A stretch of 64,000 bases of DNA from Leptotrichia sp. oral taxon 212 (GCF_001274535.1 NZ_CP012410.1:2143126-2207125); one strand, 5' to 3'. Counted from the first letter of the stretch, positions 49,831-59,080 are shown. Translations and numbers: made by a program. Notes: generated from the sequence alone by a model not told the origin.

Positions 49831-51636
49831 TTATTTTCCTGAACTCATTTTTTCCAGTTCTTCCTTCATCTGAACATACTCAGAAGGCAATTTTCCTGTT
49901 CTTTTGTTTAAAAGATTTATAAGTTCAACTGTATCCCTTATGTCTGCAGAATTTTTATAATTAGAATCTGTTTTTATAAGATTGAATTTTCCTTTTATCA
50001 TATCTTCAAGAATACTGTTCATTCTTAAATTAGTATCTTTTTTACTGTTCATATTAGAAAAAGCATCTATTATTATGGAGCTTATTACACCGTAATTAGT
50101 AGTATAATAGTGATTTCCATAAAAATCATTAGGTTTTTTTGATGGATCTATAACCCTTGAATTTTTTGCGTTTGTCAGGAGAACAATGACCAGATTCTGT
50201 GAAGGTTCTATTACAGTAAGTGTTCCTGTCCATCCTGTATGCCCTACCGTTTCTCTCGAAGCCAGCCCTGAAAATGCCCATTTGTAAATGAAATCTCCCT
50301 GTCTTCTCCATCCTAAACCGTAACTGGCATTTATATCCTTAGGTTTTATAAAATTGTCCAGTGTTGTTTTATCAAAAAATTTAATATCATCATAGCCACC
50401 TTCATTTATAATCACCTGTGCAAGTTTTGCCACTTCGTAGGCATTTGAAAACAGACCTGCATGACCTGACACTCCCTGCATGGAATAATAGGCCTTCTCA
50501 TCATGCACTTCTCCCTGAATAGTATATTTTCTAGCATTTATAAAATCTATTGTATTATCCCTTGTATTACCATTTAATTCAGTTGCTGCCGTCTCATTTT
50601 TACTGACACCATTCTTTAAAGGATTAAACATAGTTCTTTTTAAATTCAGTTTATTATAGAAGTTTTCCTTCATATAAGTATCTAAGTCCTGTGAAGTAAC
50701 CTTTTCTATTATTAGTCCTAAAAGCATATAATCCACATCTGAGTATTTCGTAGAAGTTTTAGGCTCATATGCCAGAGGAGTTTTCATAATGGCATCCTTT
50801 ACTTTTTCCTTACCTATTGCATATAAATCATTTTTCCCGTTAGGAATTCCGTCATCCTTATCATATTTATCGTTAAAATATTGCGGATCAGGTGGAAATC
50901 CTGCCTGATGCTTTAAAAGATCGCTTACTTGAACTTTTTCCTTCCCGTTTCCTTTAAATTCCGGATAAAACTTATGTACATAGTCATCCAGATTCAGTTT
51001 CTTTTCTGATACAAGTTTCATTATTGCATAATTTACAGAATACATTTTCGTATTGCTGGCCAGATCGTATACAGTATTATCAGTGACTTTAACTTTATCC
51101 TTTATTTCAGTACCGTCCTGATTGTAGTTGTTTACATATCCATAGCTTGAAAGCAATTCAAGGTTTCCGTCCTTTATTACCGCTATCTGGGCTGAAGGAA
51201 GCCCTGCCTTAACTTCGGCCTTTATAAATTCATCAAGAAATTTTACTGTTTCCTCATTATAACTTTTCTGTTTCTTATTTTCAGTAACTACAGGATAAGG
51301 AATCTTTACATTCAGTTTTCCCTCCAGACTGCTGACCTGAAAAATATTCTTATCATTTTTTGTTACTTTTGAAATATCTATTTTTTTCGTTCCTTTTCCC
51401 TTCAGGTCATCAGTTTTCAGTCTGATTCCATTTATATAAATATCCGCATTCTTAAATTCATCATATTCCAGAACTATATATCCCTGATTTTTGAAAGCCT
51501 TGAATTCAAACATTTCATTTGTAAGTATGGAATCATCAAAATCTTCCTTGCTTACAGGAAAAGTTTTTTCTATCTGATAGGAATACATATTCAGAAATAT
51601 AAGCATATTAAACAGAATAAGCAATATTTTTTTCAT
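49831..51636 (-). CDS. Exported serine hydrolase of the beta-lactamase fold (AmiE/YbbE-like)
   Basis: A 601-residue protein with a signal peptide (about 1-20). A beta-sandwich-like N-terminal module follows (about 20-120), then a class C beta-lactamase-type domain with 'YDLASNTKMYSVNYAI' (SxxK), 'YSDVDYMLLG' (YxD variant of YxN) and 'ETVGHTGWTGTLTVIE' (HTG). Bacillus keeps a related protein (AmiE/YbbE) in its MurNAc recovery operon, where it removes peptides from muropeptides. I start at the ATG at 51636, 8 bases from GGAGG, not the GTG inside the ribosome site. It lies 24 bases after the esterase. Confidence 0.85.
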   Translation of the reverse strand: MKKILLILFNMLIFLNMYSYQIEKTFPVSKEDFDDSILTNEMFEFKAFKNQGYIVLEYDEFKNADIYINGIRLKTDDLKGKGTKKIDISKVTKNDKNIFQVSSLEGKLNVKIPYPVVTENKKQKSYNEETVKFLDEFIKAEVKAGLPSAQIAVIKDGNLELLSSYGYVNNYNQDGTEIKDKVKVTDNTVYDLASNTKMYSVNYAIMKLVSEKKLNLDDYVHKFYPEFKGNGKEKVQVSDLLKHQAGFPPDPQYFNDKYDKDDGIPNGKNDLYAIGKEKVKDAIMKTPLAYEPKTSTKYSDVDYMLLGLIIEKVTSQDLDTYMKENFYNKLNLKRTMFNPLKNGVSKNETAATELNGNTRDNTIDFINARKYTIQGEVHDEKAYYSMQGVSGHAGLFSNAYEVAKLAQVIINEGGYDDIKFFDKTTLDNFIKPKDINASYGLGWRRQGDFIYKWAFSGLASRETVGHTGWTGTLTVIEPSQNLVIVLLTNAKNSRVIDPSKKPNDFYGNHYYTTNYGVISSIIIDAFSNMNSKKDTNLRMNSILEDMIKGKFNLIKTDSNYKNSADIRDTVELINLLNKRTGKLPSEYVQMKEELEKMSSGK

Positions 51637-51660
51637 AAGATGCACCTCCTCATTTATAAA

Positions 51661-52449
51661 CTATTTCTGATTAAACATCTGATTGAAAAAATAAGTCTGG
51701 CTTTTTATGGAATTATCCCAGTATTCCCATGTATGAGCTCCCGGTCTTTCAGTGTATTCATGTCCTATATTCAGCTCAAGAAGTTTCTTATGCAGTTCCC
51801 TGTTAGGTTCTATAAAGAAATCATCTACACCGCAGTCTATTATTATGTGGGACTTTGTTCCTATCAGCTTATGGGCTATATCTTTTATGTTATATTCATT
51901 CCAGCTGGAATTAAGAACTTTTTCTATCCCCCAGTTTCCCTTATACTGTTCAGGATTCATTCCACCGCTCATACTTCCAATATTTCCAAACACATCCTGA
52001 TTTTTAACGCCTATATAGAAAGCTCCAAAACCTCCCATGCTTAAACCTGTTATTGCCCTGTGTTCCTTAGCTTTATAAGTAGAAAAATTTGAATCAATAT
52101 AATCAACTAATTCCTTTGATACAAAAGTATAATATTTTGAATCCTTCTTTACAGGACTGTCAACATACCAGCTGTCATAATTTCCATCCGGAGAAACATA
52201 AATGACATTATACTGGTCTGCCAGTTCCTTTATCGAAGTCTTGTCAGGATAGTTTTTATTACTTCCTGACCAGCCATGTAAAACATAGATTGTATTGTAC
52301 TTTTTATTTGCAGAATATCCGTCAGGCAGGATTACTGTCACTGGAATATCCTTTTTCATTGATTTACTGTGAACTTTTATATCCTTTTCAGCAAAAGAAA
52401 ATCCTAAAAATGAACATATAAACAATAAAATTGCTAATATTTTTTTCAT
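51661..52449 (-). CDS. Exported esterase, alpha/beta-hydrolase (esterase D/EstA type)
   Basis: A 262-residue protein with a signal peptide ending near residue 20 ('FICSFLGFSFA'). It has the esterase-D-type catalytic set: 'YVLHGWSGSNKNY' (oxyanion), 'ITGLSMGGFGAFY' (Ser), 'IIIDCGVDDFFIEPN' (Asp) and 'ERPGAHTWEYWD' (His). It lies 5 bases after murP, so it is tightly coupled to MurNAc uptake. A role in removing O-acetyl groups from MurNAc is attractive but is inference only. Confidence 0.88.
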   Translation of the reverse strand: MKKILAILLFICSFLGFSFAEKDIKVHSKSMKKDIPVTVILPDGYSANKKYNTIYVLHGWSGSNKNYPDKTSIKELADQYNVIYVSPDGNYDSWYVDSPVKKDSKYYTFVSKELVDYIDSNFSTYKAKEHRAITGLSMGGFGAFYIGVKNQDVFGNIGSMSGGMNPEQYKGNWGIEKVLNSSWNEYNIKDIAHKLIGTKSHIIIDCGVDDFFIEPNRELHKKLLELNIGHEYTERPGAHTWEYWDNSIKSQTYFFNQMFNQK

Positions 52450-52454
52450 TTATA

Positions 52455-53873
52455 TCACTCTCCGTATATGTCTTCTATTCTATCATCGTCCACTCCAAAG
52501 AAATAAGTTAAAACAAATCCTCCAACATATGCTCCTAGCATTGCCATTATATAATAAGGCCATGCTCCAAAATCTTTCAATATTAATAATCCAAGTAATC
52601 CAGAAGCTCCTTGAGATACAGTTCCTATATGAAACAAGACTGTCAAAATTCCTCCGAATCCTGCTCCTAAACATGCCGTAATAAATGGTTTTCCTAAAGG
52701 TAGTGTTACAGCATACATCAGTGGTTCTCCTATTCCCAATATCCCTACAGTAATAGAATCCCTTACCATTGTTTTAAGTTTCTGGCTTTTAGTTTTCACA
52801 TAAATTGCAATTCCGGCACCTACCTGTCCTCCACCTGCCATCATAAGTATAGGAAGCAGATAGTTAATCCCTTGAGTAGGTCCTGTAGGTTCATTAAGTA
52901 AAGTATGTATAGGAGTTAATGCCTGATGAAGTCCTACTGAAACTAAAGGAAGGAATCCAGCCGCCAGAATGTATCCTCCTAATATTCCTAATTTATTATA
53001 TGCAAAATCAAGAATATTAAATATTCCGGCTGTTATAACAGTTCCTAAAGGCTGAATTATTATCAGAGCTATAAACACACCTATTATTAAAGTTAAAAGC
53101 GGAGTAAAAAATGTATCAAGCATTACCGGAACTATCTTTCTTACCTTTTTTTCCAGATATGCCACTATTATACCCATAAATAATGAAGCAAGTAATCCTC
53201 CCATTCCAGGTGCAAAAGGTTTACCTGTGAAAGGAAGTATAACCGCGCTTTTATCTTCAACTTTAAGAAGAAGAGGGAGTGCAGGATTTGCAACAAAAAT
53301 TGATCCCATAATTCCACCTAGTACTGCAGTTCCACCAAATTCCTTTGCAGCATTCATTCCTACGTATATTGCAAGATATCCAAACATAGCAAATCCAATA
53401 CTTCTTATGGCCGCAAACCACCATACTGTACTGTAAGCACTTTTAGTTGAAACATTTATAGCATTTGTCAATCCCATTACAAGACCTGCCGCTATTATTC
53501 CAGGCAGCAGAGGAACAAATATATTTGCTATTTTCTGAAGGAATCTCTGAACAGGACCGTTATGTTTCTGCTTATTGGCTTTTTTATTTTCCTTTGCCAC
53601 ATCTTCTACATTATTGTCTGAAAATCCTAAAGGCATTCCTGTAAGCTTTGAAAATTCATCACCTACTGAATTTACCTTTCCAGGTCCCAAAACAATCTGA
53701 AGCGTTTCAGCTTCCACAACATTAAGCACTCCGTCAACCTTTTTCAGTTTTTCCACATCTGCATCTTCTCTGACTTTAACTCTAAGTCTTGTCATGCACA
53801 CTGCATTTGAAATGATATTCTCTTTTCCACCTAGAATATCATAGATTTCTTTCGCTGTTCTTTTTGCATCCAT
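52455..53873 (-). CDS. murP: PTS IIBC transporter, MurNAc-specific type (MurP-like)
   Basis: A 472-residue glucose/sucrose-superfamily PTS protein. The IIB domain (1-80) has the phosphorylated cysteine in 'ISNAVCMTRLRVKV'. The IIC domain (about 105-465) has about ten helices with 'GLHQALTPIHTLLNEPTG' and 'GILGIGEPLMYAVTLPLGKP'. There is no IIA domain, as in E. coli MurP, which borrows a glucose-type IIA; none is in this window. Neighbouring mupG, murQ and murR support MurNAc, while a sucrose or trehalose type is the alternative from sequence alone. Ribosome site AAGGAG. Confidence 0.82.
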   Translation of the reverse strand: MDAKRTAKEIYDILGGKENIISNAVCMTRLRVKVREDADVEKLKKVDGVLNVVEAETLQIVLGPGKVNSVGDEFSKLTGMPLGFSDNNVEDVAKENKKANKQKHNGPVQRFLQKIANIFVPLLPGIIAAGLVMGLTNAINVSTKSAYSTVWWFAAIRSIGFAMFGYLAIYVGMNAAKEFGGTAVLGGIMGSIFVANPALPLLLKVEDKSAVILPFTGKPFAPGMGGLLASLFMGIIVAYLEKKVRKIVPVMLDTFFTPLLTLIIGVFIALIIIQPLGTVITAGIFNILDFAYNKLGILGGYILAAGFLPLVSVGLHQALTPIHTLLNEPTGPTQGINYLLPILMMAGGGQVGAGIAIYVKTKSQKLKTMVRDSITVGILGIGEPLMYAVTLPLGKPFITACLGAGFGGILTVLFHIGTVSQGASGLLGLLILKDFGAWPYYIMAMLGAYVGGFVLTYFFGVDDDRIEDIYGE

Positions 53874-53927
53874 AATTCTTCTTCTCCTTTTCTATATATT
53901 TTATTTTTATATTCATTTATAAGCTGA

Positions 53928-53972
53928 AAAGGGTGATTAAATCCTGACCAAAATCACAATCCATCACCCTTT
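53928..53972 (-). terminator. Stem-loop between the proximal mupG and murP
   Basis: AAAGGGTGAT (minus strand, from 53972) and ATCACCCTTT (to 53928) form a perfect 10-base stem. It starts just after the mupG stop and is followed by only a few Ts. It may end or dampen the upstream transcript so that murP and later genes are expressed at a different level. Confidence 0.65.
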
Positions 53973-53977
53973 ATTTC

Positions 53978-55069
53978 TTATTTTTCTACAAAAGAAAATT
54001 TTTGCCAAGGTTTAATATAATCTATTAAAAATATTTCTTCTTCGGATATTCTTCCTACAACATTTGATTTCCCTGTATTTCTCATTTCCTTTTTAGCTAT
54101 CATCAGTTCACCGGCATAATGACCGAAATCACTGCTTTCTATAATTATGTCACCCTTTCTTATTACTTCAGGTGCATTGAAAAGTTTAAATTCATGACCT
54201 TTATACTTTACCCTGCTGTTTGATGAACGTATAAGGTTTTCAGGGGCGTCTCCCCTGCTATAATGAAATTCCTCCAGAACAATTTTTTTCTCTATTTCCG
54301 GAATATTTTCTTCAAGACTGGCAGAAAAGCTTACCATGTCCTTACGGACTTTTTTAAACTCTTCAAGTTCTTCGTCAGTTGGATAGCAGTTGGAAATAAT
54401 AATGTCATCTATCATTTCCAAAGCGACAAAATGCTTAAACTGTACTATCATCGGTAAATCCCTGTGCATTTCCAGTGTCGGCAATCCCTGTGTTACCGGC
54501 CATGGTCCAAAAGTATTTTTAGCCTGAGAAGTTATAAAAGCCGCTGTTCTTAATCCATATTTTGCAAAGTTTTCAGTACACTTTTTAAAAAAATCCAGTC
54601 CCAGTCCCGTATAAATATGCGGATAAAAATTATGGCATCCTATCAGATTATCCCTGTTAGGACGATAATCCATAATTGTATCAATATAATGAGTAATATT
54701 GCTCATATTTATTTCTATTTTCAGATTTTCCTTGTTAAATGTCATTATACTTTCCTGCAGACCTGTAAATCCAATATCCAGTCTGACTCCGTCAGCATTC
54801 ATTTCCTTGAAAAATGACAAGTTGTCATAACTGATGCCTAAGTCATTAAAAACCCTAGGATTCACATCAAGAATAATTTCAAATCCTTTTTCTTTTGCAT
54901 GCCGATTTATCCTTCTGAACTTTTCCAGAATAACTTCCCTGCTTTCATTTGCAGACAGCAGACAGCTGAATATACGGCTAAATCCTGCCTCTCCTGCTTT
55001 ATCGATATAGTCCAGTACTTCCTTTTCAGCTGTTTTTTCAGGATAAATTGAAATTCCTAATTTTCCCAT
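53978..55069 (-). CDS. MupG-like 6-phospho-N-acetylmuramidase (DUF871), proximal copy
   Basis: A 363-residue DUF871/MupG protein: 'LGISIYPEKTAEKEVLDYID', 'DGVRLDIGFTGLQ', 'IGCHNFYPHIYTGLGLDFF', 'QGLPTLEMHRD', and a C-terminal domain with 'RKGDIIIESSDFGHYAGELM'. Its start follows the IIC stop by one base, so it is translated with the cellobiose-class PTS. Its product should therefore act on what that PTS imports. The same PTS-IIC/DUF871 pairing is common in firmicutes. Confidence 0.85.
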   Translation of the reverse strand: MGKLGISIYPEKTAEKEVLDYIDKAGEAGFSRIFSCLLSANESREVILEKFRRINRHAKEKGFEIILDVNPRVFNDLGISYDNLSFFKEMNADGVRLDIGFTGLQESIMTFNKENLKIEINMSNITHYIDTIMDYRPNRDNLIGCHNFYPHIYTGLGLDFFKKCTENFAKYGLRTAAFITSQAKNTFGPWPVTQGLPTLEMHRDLPMIVQFKHFVALEMIDDIIISNCYPTDEELEEFKKVRKDMVSFSASLEENIPEIEKKIVLEEFHYSRGDAPENLIRSSNSRVKYKGHEFKLFNAPEVIRKGDIIIESSDFGHYAGELMIAKKEMRNTGKSNVVGRISEEEIFLIDYIKPWQKFSFVEK

Positions 55070-55070
55070 A

Positions 55071-56426
55071 TTACGCTACTTTCCCAGCTTCAGCTTCTGC
55101 ATGTTCTTCTGCTAGTAACTTTTTCTCATATACATTAAAGAATGGATAATAAATTATAATAGAAATCACAATTAATATAACATTCAAAATCAATGCTCTG
55201 AAATCTCCATTTGTCGCTAAAAATGCTCCTATCGGTCCAGGTAACGTCCAAGGTGGCGTTGATGTAACACGATTTACTAGTCCTGCAGCCATTGCAAAAT
55301 AGGCAATAGTTGCATTAACTACAGGCACTATAATAAATGGAGGTAACAAAGTAGGATTTAGTACAATAGGCGCTCCAAATATAATTGGCTCGTTTATATT
55401 AAATATTGATGGTAGAATAGCTGCTTTTCCTAATGTCTTACCATAAGCTGATTTTGATTTAAAAAGCAATAATAAAGCAAAACCTATTGTTGTTCCAGAA
55501 CCACCAATCCATACAAACCATTGGTATAGAGGCTCAGCTGCGATATGTGGAACAGGTTGTCCATTGGCAAGAGCTGTTGCATTCTGTTCCAGCAACATAA
55601 GCCATAAAGGTCTTACCACTGATCCAACTATGGAATCTCCATGAATTCCAAAGGACCAGAAAAATGTAATCATAAAAACAATAAGAATTACTGAGAACCA
55701 CGAATCACTAAACTTTAAAATTGGTTTTATGACTGAACCAATTATGTCATGCAAATCAATTTTCAACCAATAAGTTAGTATTGTCAATGTAAATATAATT
55801 ATTGCAGCAGGGGTCAATGCTTCAAAAGAACGTGCAACTGACTCTGGCACTGCTTCAGGCATTCTTATTTTAAATCCTGTTGTTGTTGTAAGACGATAAA
55901 CCTCAACGGCAAATATTGCAACTATTATTCCAACGAATAACCCTGCTGATCCAAGCTTTGACATCTGCATTACATACCCAAGATCTTCCTGAAGAAGCTG
56001 TGAGCCTTTTGTTCCTTCTTCCACAATTATCTGCACTGCCTGTCCATTAATAGTCTGATTTATAACTTCCACTGGATTAATCATTTTTGGCATAATTGTT
56101 AACAGGAATGCACAAACTGAAAGTATTGCTCCTGTAATTCCATCAAGTTTATAAGATTTTGCAAGACTATAACCTATTCCCATAACTGCATAAAGTCCCA
56201 TAATGAACATAGTCATACGATAAGGCAACAACATTTGCACTGCATATTTTTTAGCTAGTACTGATATTCCCCATTCTTTTGGGAATGGCGGAAATGCTAA
56301 AATCAAAAAAACTGAACCTACTATAATCAAAGGTAATGTTGATACGATTCCATCACGTATTGCCCTTAAATGTCTTTGTTCAGATATTTTTGCCATTTTC
56401 ATTGAAAGTTGTTCTAAAACTGCCAT
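55071..56426 (-). CDS. PTS lactose/cellobiose-family IIC permease
   Basis: A 451-residue permease with about ten helices. Family signatures: 'LFVGIIVAIFAVEVYRLTT', 'WIGGSGTTIGFALLLLF', 'PSIFNINEPIIFGAPIVLNP' and 'PWTLPGPIGAFLATNGD'. It uses the separate IIA and IIB encoded just upstream and overlaps functionally with the mupG that follows by one base. Substrate: beta-linked disaccharide by family; a peptidoglycan disaccharide is suggested by the location. Confidence 0.93.
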   Translation of the reverse strand: MAVLEQLSMKMAKISEQRHLRAIRDGIVSTLPLIIVGSVFLILAFPPFPKEWGISVLAKKYAVQMLLPYRMTMFIMGLYAVMGIGYSLAKSYKLDGITGAILSVCAFLLTIMPKMINPVEVINQTINGQAVQIIVEEGTKGSQLLQEDLGYVMQMSKLGSAGLFVGIIVAIFAVEVYRLTTTTGFKIRMPEAVPESVARSFEALTPAAIIIFTLTILTYWLKIDLHDIIGSVIKPILKFSDSWFSVILIVFMITFFWSFGIHGDSIVGSVVRPLWLMLLEQNATALANGQPVPHIAAEPLYQWFVWIGGSGTTIGFALLLLFKSKSAYGKTLGKAAILPSIFNINEPIIFGAPIVLNPTLLPPFIIVPVVNATIAYFAMAAGLVNRVTSTPPWTLPGPIGAFLATNGDFRALILNVILIVISIIIYYPFFNVYEKKLLAEEHAEAEAGKVA

Positions 56427-56520
56427 AATTTACTTCCTTTCTTATCCTAATTTTATTTTTTATAAACCTATTTTGTCATACTTATTTAAAACTAAAAACT
56501 ATTATAGAATTTCTAAAATT

Positions 56521-56829
56521 TTACTGTCCTAGCAATTCCTGAATCTGTTTTAACAGTTTCGGTCCTCCTAATGGACTGTATCCCTGAGGTGCAATCATAA
56601 CGCAGGGAACTCCGGCTTCCTTTGCATGAACACTTAATGTATCAAATCTGTGTCTTATCTGAGGAGCAACCATGGCTATGTCATATCCTCCCTTTATTTC
56701 ATCTTCAAACTGCTGAGTACTCACAGCTTTTACCTCGATTTCTATTCCTTTTGAAACAGCTTCCTTTTCCAGCGCCTTTATCGCAACTGCACTGGACATT
56801 CCCAATGAGCATACAAATAATACTTTCAT
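56521..56829 (-). CDS. PTS lactose/cellobiose-family IIB
   Basis: A 102-residue IIB with the phosphorylated cysteine in 'KVLFVCSLGMSSAVAIKALE' (Cys7) and the C-terminal 'YDIAMVAPQIRHRFD'. It is intact, unlike the remnant at 2270-2461. Together with the IIA at 57269 and the IIC at 55071 it forms a complete transporter. It has a strong ribosome site (AGGAGGTAAAA), and 94 bases separate it from IIC, with no hairpin I recognise. Confidence 0.94.
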   Translation of the reverse strand: MKVLFVCSLGMSSAVAIKALEKEAVSKGIEIEVKAVSTQQFEDEIKGGYDIAMVAPQIRHRFDTLSVHAKEAGVPCVMIAPQGYSPLGGPKLLKQIQELLGQ

Positions 56830-56874
56830 TTTTACCTCCTGATTTCTATTTTATTTAACTTTTTCTATCTGAAA

Positions 56875-57240
56875 TTATATCGTTTTTTTCCTGAACATCC
56901 AGAAATATGTTATCAGTCCAAATGCTATACCCCAGATTATATACTGCTGCCAGAACTTTTTACAGAATCCCCTTTTGGAATCAATAAAGAATCTTGTCCA
57001 GACAAATCCAAAACTTGTAATAAATGTATTTCCTAAAAGTATGGAAAAATTCATATTTACTCCAAAGAACAGTAACAAAACAGGAAATACTATTGTTCCG
57101 ACTAATGAGCTTGCCAGTATTACCAAAGCTGATTTTATACTGAAGGAATTTACTTTCTCTTCCCTGCCCTCTTTTTCCGTTTCCTTTTTTTCCTCTTTTT
57201 TTATTTCTTCAATATGTTGCGGTTTTATTTTTCTTACCAT
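56875..57240 (-). CDS. Small membrane protein of unknown function within the PTS operon
   Basis: A 121-residue protein. The N-terminal 35 residues are extremely charged ('HIEEIKKEEKKETEKEGREE'). Two hydrophobic segments follow (about 38-63 and 92-114). I recognise no family. It lies between IIA and IIB, where PTS operons normally carry no such gene, and its reading frame and ribosome site (AAGGGG, 6 bases before the ATG at 57240) look real. An upstream ATG adds 16 residues, but the site favours this one. Confidence 0.65.
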   Translation of the reverse strand: MVRKIKPQHIEEIKKEEKKETEKEGREEKVNSFSIKSALVILASSLVGTIVFPVLLLFFGVNMNFSILLGNTFITSFGFVWTRFFIDSKRGFCKKFWQQYIIWGIAFGLITYFWMFRKKTI

Positions 57241-57268
57241 GCATTTCCCCTTCTGTAAATTTCTATAT

Positions 57269-57598
57269 CTATTTTTTTTCCAGTTCATCTATTCTTCTGT
57301 ACATTCTTATCATTCCTTCAATTAAAGTTTTCGCTTCAATTGCTGTCATAAGATGATCCTGAGAATGAACAAACAGTACGGAAGGTGTTATTGCTTCTCC
57401 GCTTACCTCAGCCTGAATTATTTCAGTCTGAACATTGTGTGCTGACAGCAGTGCTTCATCTGCTTCCTTCAGCAACTTTTCAGCTTCTTCAAAATTTCCG
57501 TTTTCAGCTTCCCTTAAGGCTTCATAAGCCAGTCCTTTTGCAGTTCCTGCGCTATTTACAATTTCAAATACAACCAGTTCCATTTTTTCCTTATCCAT
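57269..57598 (-). CDS. PTS lactose/cellobiose-family IIA
   Basis: A 109-residue helical IIA with the phosphorylated histidine in 'VLFVHSQDHLMTAIEAK' and 'IVNSAGTAKGLAYEALREA' at the N-terminus. It receives phosphate from HPr and passes it to the IIB at 56521. It lies 38 bases after the GH4 gene on the same strand. Confidence 0.94.
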   Translation of the reverse strand: MDKEKMELVVFEIVNSAGTAKGLAYEALREAENGNFEEAEKLLKEADEALLSAHNVQTEIIQAEVSGEAITPSVLFVHSQDHLMTAIEAKTLIEGMIRMYRRIDELEKK

Positions 57599-57636
57599 AT
57601 TTTGCTTTTACCTCTTTCCATTTATCTGCTTTTTTA

Positions 57637-58989
57637 TTATTTTTTGTATTTTTCCCTGTTTTCATAGTAATCTTTAAACTGCGACAAATATTTCTCATGT
57701 GCGTCAAGCAGTTCATTTAAAACCTTTCTTCCGACACCTGTTCCAGGAACTAAAGGATTTGTAGCAAATGCCTGCAATGCAGTATAATAATTTCCCGTAA
57801 CTGCGGCTTCCACCGTCAGTTCTTCCATTGCCTTCATAATCTGTATATAACCTCTCTGTCCGGCATTTGGAAACTTTCCGAATGTTATCGGTTTAGGCCC
57901 GTCGGCTGTAATGTATGAAGAAATTTCAACTGCAGAATTATATGGTAAATCTGCAATCGCACCTTTATTTCTTGTATTAACTGCCATTATTATCCCCTTA
58001 TCATTGTAAATTGCACTGATAAGTTCACAGGCCGCATCTGAATAATAGGCTCCTCCCCTCTGTTCCAGCTGTTTCGGTTTTTCCTTCAGATTTTCATCCT
58101 TATATAGCTCAAACAGTTCCTCCTCAACTTTTTTAACAATTTCTCCCCTTGTTCCTTTTTCCCTGTATGACTTCAGTCCTTCCGCAAGCATCTCATCCTG
58201 TAAATAATAATATCTGTGATAGTCGCAAGGTAACATTCCCAAGTTTTTTATCTGGTCATAGTCATAGTTTATACTTACAATATTTTTTACCCCGAGATTT
58301 TCCTTATCCTGTCTTTTATCCCATAAATCTGCGGTAAGTTCATTTCCTTTTCTATCCCATACCCTGTACCATACAAAATGGTTCAATCCTGCAAACTGGA
58401 ACTTGAACTCGCTCATATCCTTTTCATAAAGGCTTGCACAGTCCATCTGTGTATGAACAGGAATATTACATAAACCTACAACCTTATCAAAATTTCCGTA
58501 ATTCAGAACAGCTTCTGTGACTATTCCTGCTGGATTTGTAAAGTTTATGAGCCATGCATCTGGAGCCAGTTCCTTTATATCCTTTACTATATCAAGTATT
58601 ACAGGGATTGTACGAAATGCCTTGAACATACCTCCTGCACCATTTGTTTCCTGTCCAAGAAGGCCATTTTCAAAGGGAATTCTTTCATCCTTTATTCTTG
58701 CATCAAGCTGTCCAACCCGAAACTGTGTCGTTACAAAATCTGCATTTTTAATAGCTTCCCTTCTGTCCAGTGTCAAATAAACTTTACAGTCTATTCCTGC
58801 CTTTTCCACCATTCTTTTAGCAAGATTTCCAACTATTTCCAGCTTCTCTCTTCCTTCTTCAATGTCTACAAGCCATATTTCTCTTACAGGAAGTTCCTTT
58901 ATCCTTTTAATAAAACCTTCTATAAGTTCAGGAGTATAGCTGGATCCGCCCCCAATTGTTACAATTTTAATTCCTTCTTTCTTTCCCAT
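57637..58989 (-). CDS. 6-phospho-glycosidase, glycoside hydrolase family 4 (LicH/CelF-like)
   Basis: A 450-residue NAD- and metal-dependent GH4 enzyme: N-terminal 'IVTIGGGSSYTPELIEGFI' (Rossmann), 'VDIEEGREKLEI', 'ETNGAGGMFKAFRTIPVILD', 'VGLCNIPVHTQ' (cysteine and histidine of the metal site) and 'FAGLNHFVWYRVWDRKG'. The CN.P.H form indicates the 6-phospho-beta-glucosidase branch. Being set between murR and the PTS IIA, it probably cleaves the phosphorylated disaccharide delivered by this PTS. A GlcNAc- or MurNAc-6-phosphate glycoside is the speculative alternative to cellobiose-phosphate. Confidence 0.92.
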   Translation of the reverse strand: MGKKEGIKIVTIGGGSSYTPELIEGFIKRIKELPVREIWLVDIEEGREKLEIVGNLAKRMVEKAGIDCKVYLTLDRREAIKNADFVTTQFRVGQLDARIKDERIPFENGLLGQETNGAGGMFKAFRTIPVILDIVKDIKELAPDAWLINFTNPAGIVTEAVLNYGNFDKVVGLCNIPVHTQMDCASLYEKDMSEFKFQFAGLNHFVWYRVWDRKGNELTADLWDKRQDKENLGVKNIVSINYDYDQIKNLGMLPCDYHRYYYLQDEMLAEGLKSYREKGTRGEIVKKVEEELFELYKDENLKEKPKQLEQRGGAYYSDAACELISAIYNDKGIIMAVNTRNKGAIADLPYNSAVEISSYITADGPKPITFGKFPNAGQRGYIQIMKAMEELTVEAAVTGNYYTALQAFATNPLVPGTGVGRKVLNELLDAHEKYLSQFKDYYENREKYKK

Positions 58990-59080
58990 TTTTCTTCCTT
59001 TCCCGTCATTATATTATGCCTTTTTCCAATACTTAAATTTATCTTCTGAAAATGTGGCTACAAACTTTTCAAAATTACTT

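Noticed and set aside
48682-55069. The two MupG-like genes as simple outer surface or unknown proteins
   Set aside because: DUF871 proteins carry old labels of that sort, but neither has a signal peptide and both share the TIM-barrel motifs of MupG, so a cytoplasmic glycosidase is preferred.
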